Positions 6,994-17,274 are shown, counted from the stretch's first letter. The stretch: 64,000 bases of DNA from Clostridiales bacterium (GCA_012839345.1 DUNN01000022.1:1-64000); one strand, 5' to 3'. Program-made: numbers and translations. The notes: a model not told the origin generated them from the sequence alone.

Positions 6994-7767
6994 ATGCTGA
7001 ATGAATTTTCAAGAACCCAGCTGCTGCTGGGGGAAGAGGCAATGGAAAAATTAAAACACGCTTCGGTTGCGATTTTCGGAATCGGCGGGGTGGGCTCCTA
7101 CGCTGCGGAGGCGATTGCCCGGTGCGGGGTGGGCCACATCGAACTTTTTGATGACGACAAGGTTTGCCTGACGAACATTAACCGTCAGCTGATTGCCACC
7201 CGTAAAACCATCGGAAAGCAAAAGGTGGACGTCATGCGGGAACGGATTGAAGCAATCAATCCGAACGCCGAGGTGGTTACACATCAGTGTTTTTACACCG
7301 CGGAAAATGCGGGTGAGTTCGATTTTTCAAAATACTCTTATATTATCGATGCGATTGATACCGTTTCCTCCAAGCTGGAACTAATTGTCCGGGCCGAAAA
7401 GGCCGGTGTACCCATCATCAGCTGTATGGGAGCGGGGAACAAGCTGGACCCGACCCGTTTTGAGGTTGCGGATATTTACAGTACCAGCGTCTGTCCGCTG
7501 GCGCGCGTGATGCGCAGAGAACTGAAGGCCCGGGGAATCAAAAAGCTGAAGGTGGTTTATTCTAAAGAGCCGCCGCTTACTCCTTTGGAGGATATGAGCA
7601 TCAGCTGCCGGGAGCATTGTGTCTGCCCGCCGGGAACAAAGCGCAAGTGCACGGTTCGCCGTGCAATTCCCGGCAGCATTTCTTTTGTGCCTTCCGTCGC
7701 CGGACTGATTTTGGCCGGCGAAGTTATTAAGGATTTGGCAGGGAACCCGGAGAGCGCTCCAAAATAA
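6994..7767 (+). CDS. tcdA: tRNA threonylcarbamoyladenosine dehydratase
   Basis: 257 residues, ATG 6994 (AGGTGGAG upstream). It is an E1/ThiF-fold protein: Rossmann loop GIGGVGSYAAEA (about residues 25-36), the ATP-binding Asp-Asp (FDDDKVCLTNINRQ) with the Arg-Gln of the adenylation site, IDAIDTVSSKLEL, and a late Cys-rich stretch (SCREHCVCPPGTKRKC) typical of the YgdL/CsdL branch. The enzyme uses ATP to cyclise t6A37 of ANN-decoding tRNAs to ct6A. It stands alone, transcribed away from the Rrf2 gene. Family very clear; the reaction is taken from the E. coli homologue. Confidence 0.92.
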   Translation: MLNEFSRTQLLLGEEAMEKLKHASVAIFGIGGVGSYAAEAIARCGVGHIELFDDDKVCLTNINRQLIATRKTIGKQKVDVMRERIEAINPNAEVVTHQCFYTAENAGEFDFSKYSYIIDAIDTVSSKLELIVRAEKAGVPIISCMGAGNKLDPTRFEVADIYSTSVCPLARVMRRELKARGIKKLKVVYSKEPPLTPLEDMSISCREHCVCPPGTKRKCTVRRAIPGSISFVPSVAGLILAGEVIKDLAGNPESAPK

Positions 7768-7775
7768 TAAAAGAA

Positions 7776-7807
7776 ATCCGGCGCCGGAGAAAGGCGCCGG
7801 ATTTTTT
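7776..7807. terminator. Bidirectional terminator between tcdA and eno
   Basis: A perfect ATCCGGCGCC / GGCGCCGGAT stem with a GGAGAAA loop, followed rightward by six T; on the other strand it is followed by TTTCTTTTA, so eno can use it too. Confidence 0.92.
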
Positions 7808-7829
7808 ATGCTGTTTTTTGGTTTCAAAT

Positions 7830-9164
<1,335 letters not shown>

Positions 9165-9196
9165 TCATTGGTAAGCTATTGCTAACTTTCAGGTTT

Positions 9197-9225
9197 ATCG
9201 TAACACGGTTTACAGATTTTGTCAA
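9197..9225 (-). promoter_or_regulatory. eno: SigA-type promoter for eno
   Basis: Read leftward: TTGACA (9225-9220), 17-bp spacer, TACGAT (9202-9197); about 90 bp upstream of the start. Confidence 0.65.
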
Positions 9226-9332
9226 TCAAAATTTCGAAAAAAGGAAGGTTGGACGCAAAATTTTTTCTTTTGTAATGTTTTGCCAGGTAGGTAACAAATT
9301 GATGTCAGATCTGCAAGAATTCCCGATATTGG

Positions 9333-9361
9333 TTGAAAAAAATACTATTTTGACGTATAAT
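9333..9361 (+). promoter_or_regulatory. SigA-type promoter for the SH3b/GH24 lysozyme
   Basis: TTGAAA (9333-9338), 17-bp spacer, TATAAT (9356-9361); leader of about 120 nt to the start. Confidence 0.7.
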
Positions 9362-9486
9362 GAAACATAATATTCTGGAAGATCAGGCACAATTATCCTG
9401 GCATTGTTTTTATTTGCACTGGTCAAGCCGATGCAGACCAGCTTTCAATAAGAAGTATCGCTTTATTAAGAATAAATTATTGTGGA

Positions 9487-12210
9487 GTGAAAAAATTGAA
9501 TCAGATGAAAAGAGTTGTGTCAGGGGCTGTTTCTCTTGTATGCGCGGCAGCCGTTGTGGTCACTGCATTGCCCCGTGTAACGGCTTATTCTGCTGCCACC
9601 GCTGTTACAACGGATTATTTGAACCTTCGTACCGGAGCTGGTACAAACAATAAGGTGCTGCTAACGTTGAGCAAGGGCGTAACGGTCACCATTCTGGACA
9701 ATTCCAACGCGCAGTGGGCCAAGGTGCGAACCACTTCAGGCAAAGAGGGGTACTGCTTTAAGCAGTATCTTTCCTATTCCAATTCCGGTTCCTCGTCGAC
9801 GGGGTCCGGTTCCAGCAGCACAGCTTCCAGCAATGCGACCGCAAGTACGGCGGTCGCGACTGACAATGTAAATCTCCGCAGCGGAGCAGGCACTTCTTAT
9901 TCCATTCTGACTACCATAAAAAAAGGCACATCCGTTCAGGTGATCGACAATTCCAATGCCCAATGGGCAAAGGTGCGCACCTCGGACGGGAAAACAGGAT
10001 ATAGTTCCAAACAATATCTGAAGATTTCTGCGTCCGGCACAAGCTCCACAGGCACAAAGCCGGCGGATAGCACGTCGACTTCCAGCAGTTCCACAACAAC
10101 GTTATCGGCTCAGACGACGGATTATGTGAATATGCGCAAGGGCGCCGGAACCAATTACGCGGTTATTGTAACGCTTACAAAAGGCACTTTGGTAAAGGTT
10201 CTGGATAATTCCAACGCCCAGTGGGCCAAGGTGCAGACTTCTTCGGGAAAACAAGGATACTGTTTTAAGCAGTATTTGAAAATATCTACAACGTCTCCGA
10301 CCTCTCCGACTTCTTCAACGCCTACCACACCCACCACACCTACCACACCGACCACCCCTCCTGCATCGACCGGTACAAAGCTGGCCGGCCAGGCGGTCGC
10401 TCAATTAAGTGTTCGCAGTGGCCCCGGGGAAAATTACGGCGTAGTAGATACCATTGCACAATGGGTGGTGGTGTCGGTTACGGATAATTCCAATGCTTCC
10501 TGGGTTAAGGTAAAAACCGCCTCCGGAAAAGAAGGCTGGTGCCCAAGAGGCCAGCTCATCATCAGCAGCGCTGACGATGCCAACCCAAGCGGCGAACCCT
10601 CCAGCAGCAGCGGAAGCTCAACGCCTGCCGTTACTGGAGCTACCGTAACGGCGGATGTGCTCCGTCTGCGGGATCAGCCCAGCACATCCGGTAAAATTCT
10701 GGCGAATCTTCCGAACGGTACGAACCTTTCGGTTCTCGATACCTCCAATTCCGCCTGGGTGAAGGTTCAGACTTCTGGCGGACAGGTAGGATATGTCAGT
10801 GCGGATTACATCAAATTCAATTATTCCAGCGGCAGCACGGGGAATGCCAGTTCCCTTTCCCTGTCCACCTCTTCCCAGAGTGTCCCAATGGGTAAGACCC
10901 TGTACATTAAGGCGAATGTAAGTCCAAGCGGCTCTTCCGTTACATGGACAAGCAGTAACACTTCGGTTGCCACCGTATCCAACGGATATGTTTATGCGGT
11001 TTCCAAGGGAAGCGCGGTTATTACCGCGTCGTCCGGTTCCTATAAGGCAACCTGTAATGTGACGGTTACGGATGCGGAACCGGTTCGTACGGCTTATGCA
11101 TCACCGAATATCGCCGGGCCGGGTACTACCGTTACGCTGACGGCTGTGACAGATACGACCCGCGACGGAGTTCGTTTTGCGATTACCGCGCCGGACGGAA
11201 GCACCAGTTCTGTGAGCGCATCGTCTTACACAACAGAAACCACGGGAGGAACAACCGTAAGAATCTGGAAGGCCACCACGACCTTCAATATACCAGGAAC
11301 CTATACGTTTTCAACCTATGCTTCGGTGAATGGGAAAATGAGCTCCACAGGCTATACGACAAACGCCTATGTGTCCACCCAGCAGGATTTTTCGGTTAGC
11401 ACAACGGAAGACCGCAGAATCAGCGACCAGATGATTTCCCTAATTGCGCAGTGGGAGGGTTACCGTGCGACAGTATATGCGGATCAGCTGACCGCCAATC
11501 AGGTTCCCACCATTGGCTATGGCTGCACGTTCGGAGCAAACGCGGTTTTCTACAATAACCTGTCCAAAACAGAAGCATGGTCCCTTCTGGTCAATAAAAT
11601 CAATAATTCGTCCTATACTTCGGAATTGAATAAAATGATACATAACAACAATTTCCGGATGAACCAAAGTCAGGCGGACTGTCTAATCAGCTTTGCCTAC
11701 AATGTTGGAGCCGGTTATTTCAACTGCTCCAATGAACCGGATTTCAAAAAGATTATGGAAAATGCGGTTGTTCCACCGGACTTCTCCAGCGGTTCGGTTT
11801 CCGCTACTGTGACGGCCGACGCGATTCTGCGCAGTTCGCCCAGTGTGAACAGCGCACAGGTGTGCAGCGTTTCCAATGGTTCCACGGTGACTGTGACCGG
11901 CAGCAATTTTACGGATATCAGGGATGGCTGGTATGAGGTTACCCTGAGCAACGGCAGCCAGGGGTGGATGAATTCCGGCTATGTCCGGCTTTCCAATCAG
12001 GCTTCGCTGGTACATGACCTGAATTATACCAATGCGCATGCGTTCGGCAGTGAAATGATCCTCTGGAATCAGGCGGGAGGCAAATTCTACGCCGGTTTGT
12101 TTTACCGCAGAATGGGCGAAGTAAATGTTTACAACTATGGAGATTACAGCGCGGTACGATACAATAAATACAGCTATTCCTATCCGCAGTCGGCTTCCGG
12201 TTTGGACTAA
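9487..12210 (+). CDS. Secreted SH3b-repeat/BIG2/GH24 lysozyme
   Basis: 907 residues, GTG 9487 (ATG 9505 is possible; neither SD is strong). A signal peptide (residues 1-34, hydrophobic core VSLVCAAAVVVTAL) is followed by five bacterial SH3 domains (about 36-97, 119-180, 206-266, 299-360, 385-446) joined by Ser/Thr/Pro linkers, a BIG2 Ig-like domain (455-528), a second beta domain (532-632), and a GH24 lysozyme part from about 640. The catalytic pattern Glu657 (QWEGYR), Asp666 (YADQ) and Thr675 (PTIGYG) matches T4-type lysozyme. A sixth SH3b (770-836) follows, then GLFYRRMGEVNVYN, the usual last GH24 helix. The SH3b thus seems to sit within the catalytic fold. Function: cell-wall binding and muramidase. 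Monocistronic. Confidence 0.88.
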   Translation: MKKLNQMKRVVSGAVSLVCAAAVVVTALPRVTAYSAATAVTTDYLNLRTGAGTNNKVLLTLSKGVTVTILDNSNAQWAKVRTTSGKEGYCFKQYLSYSNSGSSSTGSGSSSTASSNATASTAVATDNVNLRSGAGTSYSILTTIKKGTSVQVIDNSNAQWAKVRTSDGKTGYSSKQYLKISASGTSSTGTKPADSTSTSSSSTTTLSAQTTDYVNMRKGAGTNYAVIVTLTKGTLVKVLDNSNAQWAKVQTSSGKQGYCFKQYLKISTTSPTSPTSSTPTTPTTPTTPTTPPASTGTKLAGQAVAQLSVRSGPGENYGVVDTIAQWVVVSVTDNSNASWVKVKTASGKEGWCPRGQLIISSADDANPSGEPSSSSGSSTPAVTGATVTADVLRLRDQPSTSGKILANLPNGTNLSVLDTSNSAWVKVQTSGGQVGYVSADYIKFNYSSGSTGNASSLSLSTSSQSVPMGKTLYIKANVSPSGSSVTWTSSNTSVATVSNGYVYAVSKGSAVITASSGSYKATCNVTVTDAEPVRTAYASPNIAGPGTTVTLTAVTDTTRDGVRFAITAPDGSTSSVSASSYTTETTGGTTVRIWKATTTFNIPGTYTFSTYASVNGKMSSTGYTTNAYVSTQQDFSVSTTEDRRISDQMISLIAQWEGYRATVYADQLTANQVPTIGYGCTFGANAVFYNNLSKTEAWSLLVNKINNSSYTSELNKMIHNNNFRMNQSQADCLISFAYNVGAGYFNCSNEPDFKKIMENAVVPPDFSSGSVSATVTADAILRSSPSVNSAQVCSVSNGSTVTVTGSNFTDIRDGWYEVTLSNGSQGWMNSGYVRLSNQASLVHDLNYTNAHAFGSEMILWNQAGGKFYAGLFYRRMGEVNVYNYGDYSAVRYNKYSYSYPQSASGLD
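10321..10358 (+). repeat. 9-bp tandem repeat encoding Pro-Thr-Thr linker
   Basis: Four near-identical copies of CCTACCACA code for PTTPTTPTTPTTP between the third and fourth SH3b domains. It is a linker prone to length change by slippage. Confidence 0.8.
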
Positions 12211-12235
12211 CCGAAAGTATCCCATTCTAAAAAAG

Positions 12236-12281
12236 AATTGCCTGCTGGCTAGGAACCTTATAGCCAGCAAGCAATTTTTTC
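12236..12281. terminator. Bidirectional terminator between lysozyme and glycosyltransferase genes
   Basis: A 16-bp stem with one mismatch (AATTGCCTGCTGGCTA / TAGCCAGCAAGCAATT), flanked by A6 on the left and T6 on the right. Confidence 0.88.
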
Positions 12282-12286
12282 ATCAA

Positions 12287-12326
12287 GAAGGGTGCCGCCA
12301 ATGAAGTTTCATTGGCGGCACCCTTC
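12287..12326. repeat. Perfect 19-bp inverted repeat, 2-base loop
   Basis: GAAGGGTGCCGCCAATGAA is followed after GT by its exact reverse complement. It lies just after the leftward glycosyltransferase stop and in front of the terminator on that strand. No T tract follows in either direction, so alone it is not a classical terminator; it may protect the 3' end of the mRNA or be part of a two-hairpin terminator. Confidence 0.7.
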
Positions 12327-12332
12327 TGCGAT

Positions 12333-14549
12333 TTATTGCATTAGTTCTGAAATCATTTCCTGTGTGGCCGGTTTTACGCTGGTCTGCAGCAGGAAACGCT
12401 GAATATCTTTGTCGTCTGGCATTAATTTTGCCAGCTTCTGCGCGATTTGCCCCGCTTCAAGCAGATGCCCCTGCTCAATCAGCAGTTTTACCTGATTTTT
12501 CATCTTCTGGGCAAGCATTGCGAACTCATCGGAGTTAGCCCTCCGCTTTTCCTCTTCCGCTTCGTAGCGGCTTAGTAAAATTTGAATCGGGTTATTCATC
12601 ACCGGGTAGGCTTTCAGCGCCTTACGCAGGCTGCTGAGGTAAACAGAAGCATTGCCGCTTTGCTTTGCGGTAAAAGCTTTTCCAATCCAGAACATGAAGC
12701 GGTGAAGGCGGGGGAGAACGTCACACACTTCCTCCAGCTGGTCATTCCGGTAAACGAGATTCAAATAACTGCCTGCGGCTTCGGCGTAATTTTCCAGTAG
12801 CTCTGCGCACTCGTCTTCCTGCTTTTCTTCTGCTCGTTTCAGAATCAGCCGTTCCAGCAGATAGAGCATCCAATACATTTCCTTTGGAGATTCTGCCGCC
12901 GCGTTTTCCAGGTATCGCGAGGAAACTTCCGGAAAGTCGATGTGCTGGTTTTGAAGATAAACGAAAATCGATGAAAAATCTTCTGAATCAAATCGGGACA
13001 ATAATCTGCACAATGGAATCGTTTCTTTCATGCCGCAATACAGAAAGTCGGAATATAATGGATCAAAACTATCTTCTAGCTGTGTAAACTGTTCTAAAAG
13101 CGATTGTATGGAGTTACTGGAATCTTCAGACTGAGCCAAACGAAGACGGCAGAGTAGGGAATAGGGATGGGCAGAGTTTACAGCGGCAAGAGCACATAGA
13201 ATACTTTCTCTTTTATCCTCTTTTGAAAGAACATATTGTTCGATGTAGGCAATAAAGGCATTAAGTTTATCTTCGCTGTGAAGTTCCAGAACCTTCTGAT
13301 ACAGATCTCCGAAAACGCTGTAATCGCTAAATTGCTTTGCAAATTCTACATAAAGCGTGGTTGTTTTTGTGATGGAATCTGGAAGAGTTAGGTCTAAAAG
13401 ACTCAGTATTTGAATCGCATCATCTGCATGTCTTAATTGAAGATGGGCTTTTGCCAAGAGATACAAAACGCTTTCTTTGGCCGCTGGATTAATGGATACA
13501 AATGATGTTAACGTCAAAACCGCATCTTGAAATTGATTCTTTTCGTACAGTTCATAAATTTTCAGGTAACTATTTCCGGCTTCGACTGCCTCTTCCCAAC
13601 GGTTTAATTTATCTGCTGAGGCAATTTGATAGAAAAAACAATCCAGATAGGGTAATTCTGGTTTTGCTTCTGCGGGGATATGCTCATTGCAAAAAGAAAT
13701 TACAGCCTCATAATCTTCTTTACAAAATAATGCTTTTACTGCAAATAAAATAAATCCAAGATGGAATAGTCGATTTGGCGATTTTTTTTCGATTTCTAGA
13801 CCGGATACAGCGGTTTCAAATGATTGGTCAAATTGTTTATAGGTGGCTTGTTCCTGGGCAAGCTGAAATAAATCTCTTTGACTTTCTGGATTGTCAAGAA
13901 GATTTTTTTGTAGCAAGGTCAAATTACGAAGCCGCTTTTCTTCTTTTTCTTCCTCGGATGAAAAAGCGTAGCCGTAATGATGAGCAAAACACTCAAAGAA
14001 CTTTCCGGGTGAAAAAACCCGATTCATATGTTCATGAATGGTGCCATCAAAATGCATTCCGGAAAATCGGCGAAATAAACGCTGCGCATGAAAATCCTGA
14101 TATCTCGTTCCTTGAAGATTTAAATAATTTCGTACAACAAAAGAGGCATAACCATATTGTTCGTACTCCTCGCTATTAAAAAAGTCGATAATCTCCTGTG
14201 TATCCTCAAAAATTTCGTCCCCGTCCAAAAACATAAACCATTGCCCGCGCGCGACTTCTAACCCGGTATTTCGGGCTGCGGCGAAATCATCGCACCACTC
14301 AAAATGAAGAACTTTAGTAGCATATTGCTCTGCAATTTCCACAGTACGGTCGGTGCTGCCCGTATCTGTAATAATTAATTCCGACGGCAAAGCGTTCAGA
14401 ATAGGCATTAGTGCCGTCAAGCAATCTTCCAGTGTTTTCTCTTCATTTTTTACTATCATTCCAATAGTCAGCTTTAAATCATATCCACCATATGGTCCAT
14501 ATCCGTCATTTTGAAATAGATTAGCCGATTTTGTAAGTTTTGCTTTCAT
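12333..14549 (-). CDS. Family-2 glycosyltransferase with long TPR-like helical region; candidate flagellin glycosyltransferase
   Basis: 738 residues from ATG 14549, chosen because GGAG is nine bases upstream; upstream TTG and ATG are alternatives. Residues about 25-260 are a GT-A fold of family 2: LTIGMIVKNEEKTLEDCL, the nucleotide-sugar part ITDTGSTDRTVEIA, and the metal-binding FLDGDEIF. The remaining 480 residues are helical repeats resembling TPRs, like the SunS-type S-glycosyltransferase layout but longer. The gene lies 141 bp behind the flagellin gene on the same strand, where many Clostridia and other bacteria keep flagellin-modifying transferases. Donor sugar and target are unknown; a role in flagellin glycosylation is inference from position. 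Confidence 0.75.
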   Translation of the reverse strand: MKAKLTKSANLFQNDGYGPYGGYDLKLTIGMIVKNEEKTLEDCLTALMPILNALPSELIITDTGSTDRTVEIAEQYATKVLHFEWCDDFAAARNTGLEVARGQWFMFLDGDEIFEDTQEIIDFFNSEEYEQYGYASFVVRNYLNLQGTRYQDFHAQRLFRRFSGMHFDGTIHEHMNRVFSPGKFFECFAHHYGYAFSSEEEKEEKRLRNLTLLQKNLLDNPESQRDLFQLAQEQATYKQFDQSFETAVSGLEIEKKSPNRLFHLGFILFAVKALFCKEDYEAVISFCNEHIPAEAKPELPYLDCFFYQIASADKLNRWEEAVEAGNSYLKIYELYEKNQFQDAVLTLTSFVSINPAAKESVLYLLAKAHLQLRHADDAIQILSLLDLTLPDSITKTTTLYVEFAKQFSDYSVFGDLYQKVLELHSEDKLNAFIAYIEQYVLSKEDKRESILCALAAVNSAHPYSLLCRLRLAQSEDSSNSIQSLLEQFTQLEDSFDPLYSDFLYCGMKETIPLCRLLSRFDSEDFSSIFVYLQNQHIDFPEVSSRYLENAAAESPKEMYWMLYLLERLILKRAEEKQEDECAELLENYAEAAGSYLNLVYRNDQLEEVCDVLPRLHRFMFWIGKAFTAKQSGNASVYLSSLRKALKAYPVMNNPIQILLSRYEAEEEKRRANSDEFAMLAQKMKNQVKLLIEQGHLLEAGQIAQKLAKLMPDDKDIQRFLLQTSVKPATQEMISELMQ

Positions 14550-14628
14550 ACCCATTTGCTCCAATCGTCAAGATAAACACGATTAATATATCGGCTAAAC
14601 GAAGCAGATTATTAGGTATTTCATATAG

Positions 14629-14668
14629 AAAAAACAACGGACACCCGGTTATGGCCGGATGTCCGCTG
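14629..14668 (-). terminator. Intrinsic terminator after hag
   Basis: Leftward: CGGACATCCGG pairs with CCGGGTGTCCG and is followed by TTGTTTTTTC. It separates the abundant flagellin message from the glycosyltransferase gene. Confidence 0.88.
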
Positions 14669-14705
14669 CAAGTGCTTAATTTGTACGGGTAGCGCGGGTA
14701 ATAAA

Positions 14706-16205
14706 TTACTGTAAGAGCTTGAGAATGCTCTGCGGCAGCTGGTTGGCCTGAGCAAGCATGGACTGTGCAGCCTGAGCCAGAACCTGATTCTTGGTCATTT
14801 CCATCATTTCTTTCGCCATGTCAACGTCGCGGATGCGGCTCTCAGCGGAGGTCAGGTTTTCACTGGTGGTACCAAGGTTGTTCACCGCGTGCTCCAGTCT
14901 GTTCTGCAGGGCGCCGAGTTCAGCTCTCTGGGTGGAAACAGTGTTGATTGCGGTCTTAATTACGTTAATTGCAGCCAGTGCACCACTCTGGGTCGAAATA
15001 TCGATATCAGTAATACCAAGACCCTTTGTGCTCATATCAGCAATGTTCAAAGAAACCTGCTGATCATCTGTAGCACTGTCGCCAATCTGGAACATCAAAG
15101 AATTGCCGGATTTTTCGTCGCTCTTTGCTGCGGTAATATCGATGTTTCCATCTGTAGCATTAGCTTTGGCATCAAGGCCATACTGCTTTAACTGGGCTAC
15201 GACAGAATCAGTATCATCTTTAGTTGATACTTTACCGGTATCAGTCGAAATAGCAATATAACCGTTCTGTGCTTTCTGTCCAGTCTTAACAATCTGGAAC
15301 TTCTTACCGTCGATTTCAAAGGTACCAATGCTTGCTGCATTAGAAGCATCGACAGTAGAAAGGTCCATTGTAAAGACATCGTCTTTGCCAGCCGTATAAG
15401 TACCAAGTGTTTTTTCTGTAGATGCAGCACCATCAATTGACTGCGCAACACTCACCAGATGGAATTTGCTGGCTCCTTTTTCTTTGGCGGTTAATGTGAT
15501 CTTTTCACTCGAAACAGTGATATCAAAATGATCTGCCAAAGAAGTAGCGTTCAATGCATTCTGGATATTGGCATTATCATCTGCAGCACCGGCATAAGAA
15601 ACAGAAACCGTCTTGACATTTCCGTCATTGTCTAAGTACGTAATGTCTAACGCTCCAGTACTGGTGGCACCAGCAGCAGATACCGTTACGGATTGGCTGG
15701 CTGCTACACCGCCAGTAGCTGTTGGAGATGATGTGGTGGTACCGATGGTATAGCTAACTTTTTTAGCACCGGAAGCGGAAGACAAAGAACCATCCAAAAG
15801 GTTAATCTGGTTAAAATTGGTGGAAGTGGAAATACGGTCGATTTCCTTCTTCAGTCTGTCAACTTCGGTCTGGAGGTTCGTACGGTCAACGTCATCCTGA
15901 TAAGTACCGTTGGAAGCCTGTGTTGCCAGTTCAGCCATTCTTTGCAGGATGGAAGCGGTTTCGTTCAGTGCGCCTTCTGCGGTCTGCACAAGGGAGATAC
16001 CGTCGTTCGCGTTGTTTGTTGCCTGATCCAGGCCGCGAATCTGAGCACGCATTTTTTCAGAAATTGCAAGTCCTGCAGCGTCGTCAGCGGCACTGTTGAT
16101 TTTGTAGCCGGAAGACAGCTTCTGAATGTTCTTGCTAAGAGCACTGTTGTTGGTAGCGAGTTGTCTTGTCGCATTTAAAGCGGCAATATTGTGTTGAATA
16201 CGCAT
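14706..16205 (-). CDS. hag: Flagellin
   Basis: 499 residues, ATG 16205 with AGGAGG. The ends are textbook D0/D1 flagellin: [16 protein letters not shown] at the start, then [18 protein letters not shown], and at the end [20 protein letters not shown] and [14 protein letters not shown]. The middle (about residues 145-395) is a variable Thr/Ser/Ala-rich surface part, which makes it some 200 residues longer than B. subtilis Hag. It is exported by the flagellar type III system and polymerises under the FliD cap, with FliS as chaperone. Its own SigD promoter and a leader with CsrA-like sites point to late and post-transcriptional control. Ser/Thr in the middle part could be glycosylated. Confidence 0.97.
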   Translation of the reverse strand: MRIQHNIAALNATRQLATNNSALSKNIQKLSSGYKINSAADDAAGLAISEKMRAQIRGLDQATNNANDGISLVQTAEGALNETASILQRMAELATQASNGTYQDDVDRTNLQTEVDRLKKEIDRISTSTNFNQINLLDGSLSSASGAKKVSYTIGTTTSSPTATGGVAASQSVTVSAAGATSTGALDITYLDNDGNVKTVSVSYAGAADDNANIQNALNATSLADHFDITVSSEKITLTAKEKGASKFHLVSVAQSIDGAASTEKTLGTYTAGKDDVFTMDLSTVDASNAASIGTFEIDGKKFQIVKTGQKAQNGYIAISTDTGKVSTKDDTDSVVAQLKQYGLDAKANATDGNIDITAAKSDEKSGNSLMFQIGDSATDDQQVSLNIADMSTKGLGITDIDISTQSGALAAINVIKTAINTVSTQRAELGALQNRLEHAVNNLGTTSENLTSAESRIRDVDMAKEMMEMTKNQVLAQAAQSMLAQANQLPQSILKLLQ

Positions 16206-16214
16206 AGTTTTTTT

Positions 16215-16287
16215 CCTCCTGAAACTTTGATTTTAATTCGCCGGGCATTTGCCCAAACGTCTTTAGAAAAGAACATCCCTGTTCTTT
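16215..16287 (-). promoter_or_regulatory. CsrA-type binding sites in the hag leader
   Basis: In the leftward transcript, an 8-bp hairpin at 16287-16268 (AAGAACA / TGTTCTT) shows GGGA in its loop, the preferred CsrA target. About 48 nt closer to the gene, the SD itself (AGGAGG, 16220-16215) carries GGA. A pair of sites with one over the SD is the arrangement by which CsrA blocks hag translation in B. subtilis. The genes for CsrA and its antagonist FliW lie just upstream. Binding is predicted, not shown. Confidence 0.65.
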
Positions 16288-16379
16288 ACTGATAAATTTA
16301 TGTACCAATTCCCGTACCTGCGGGCCCTGCGGGCGCGGGAACAAATACCGAAGCCGTAAGTTTTTTGCTTACACCACTT

Positions 16380-16406
16380 ATTTCGGTGGAAAAAGGGAAA
16401 AATTTA
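16380..16406 (-). promoter_or_regulatory. hag: SigD (sigma-28) promoter of hag
   Basis: Read leftward: TAAA (16406-16403, inside CCCTAAA), 15-bp spacer, ACCGAAAT (16387-16380), six of eight matches to GCCGATAT. It gives a leader of about 165 nt and makes hag independent of the csrA transcript. Confidence 0.72.
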
Positions 16407-16437
16407 GGGAATATAAAAATTTTTTTATCATTTCTTT

Positions 16438-16668
16438 TTACTTTCTTTTCAGCCTGTTTTTTACTTCTTCCAAGGCATCCTGCTTTGGAAGAATACTGGC
16501 TTCCCGGTTCAATTCCTGCGTTTCTAGCAGCTCTTTTCGTACGATGTGTACTTCTTTCGGTGCATTAATGCAGATTTTGACTCGGTCACCACTGATTTCA
16601 GATACAACCAGTTCAATATTGTCGCCAATCAGAATGGATTCGGAAACTTTTCGGCTAATAACCAGCAC
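16438..16668 (-). CDS. csrA: Carbon storage regulator CsrA
   Basis: 76 residues, ATG 16668 behind GAGGGG, 12 bp after fliW. It has the complete family core: MLVISRKVSESILIGDNIEL, then GDRVKICINAPKEVHIVRKE with the conserved RNA-binding Arg at the end of the last strand (HIVRKEL). The C-terminal tail is somewhat longer than in E. coli. The dimer binds GGA motifs in mRNA leaders, here most likely hag, and is titrated by FliW. Genes csrA and fliW belong to the flgM-to-csrA operon. Confidence 0.96.
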   Translation of the reverse strand: MLVISRKVSESILIGDNIELVVSEISGDRVKICINAPKEVHIVRKELLETQELNREASILPKQDALEEVKNRLKRK

Positions 16669-16680
16669 ATTATCCCCTCC

Positions 16681-17115
16681 TCACTGCTTGCCAAGCAGGG
16701 GATAGCGGAGAGGATATTCGGAATTTTCCAGAATGATCTGCTTCGCTTCTCTGGTATTAATATCGATTACAATCGGCGCTTTCAGATTAACCACCGATTC
16801 ACTCGGTTCGGGACGGATGACCGCAATCACCAAAAAGCACAAATCGGTTGGATCCGGGTTGCCAAAGCCGCGCAGTTCCGATTCAGTAAGCGTCGGATTG
16901 TATCCGGGGCAAACCGTGAATGGGTCGATTACAATAAAGGAAGGAATATCCGAATTTGCGGCCTGAAGGCTCCAGATAATATTGTTTTCATCTTCGTGGT
17001 ACAGCAGATATTCATGGATATCCTCGAATCCGAGGATTCCCTCTGAAAAATGAATAATATTTTGCTGTTGTGTTTTTACTTCCGTGTTTTGGTTTGCCGC
17101 CTGATTCCCGTCCAT
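16681..17115 (-). CDS. fliW: Flagellar assembly factor FliW
   Basis: 144 residues from ATG 17115; GAGGAGG lies six bases upstream, so the TTG five codons earlier is not needed. After a short Gln/Asn-rich leader, the family core appears: HFSEGILGFEDIHEYLL, IWSLQAANSDIPSFIVIDPF, and near the end VVNLKAPIVIDINTREAKQI, all standard for FliW. The protein binds either free flagellin or CsrA; when flagellin has been exported, FliW frees hag mRNA by sequestering CsrA. Neighbours flgL and csrA support the role. Confidence 0.95.
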   Translation of the reverse strand: MDGNQAANQNTEVKTQQQNIIHFSEGILGFEDIHEYLLYHEDENNIIWSLQAANSDIPSFIVIDPFTVCPGYNPTLTESELRGFGNPDPTDLCFLVIAVIRPEPSESVVNLKAPIVIDINTREAKQIILENSEYPLRYPLLGKQ

Positions 17116-17250
17116 AGAGGGCCTCCTCAATACAAATCTTTCCCAAAAGTGAAATCAGTTCCATCGCTGATAGATATAGAAAACAATCAGGTTCGGAAAT
17201 CGCGCCGCCAAAGGCGGGAAGGCATTGTGTGCCAAAGAGCAATTTCCGAA

Positions 17251-17274
17251 TGCCATTCACCGTGGAGAATGGCA
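17251..17274 (-). other. Hairpin between flgL and fliW
   Basis: An 8-bp perfect stem (TGCCATTC / GAATGGCA) with an 8-base loop sits in the 162-bp space between flgL and fliW, right at the flgL stop. No T tract follows leftward, so it is more likely an RNA stability or processing element than a terminator. Confidence 0.4.
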
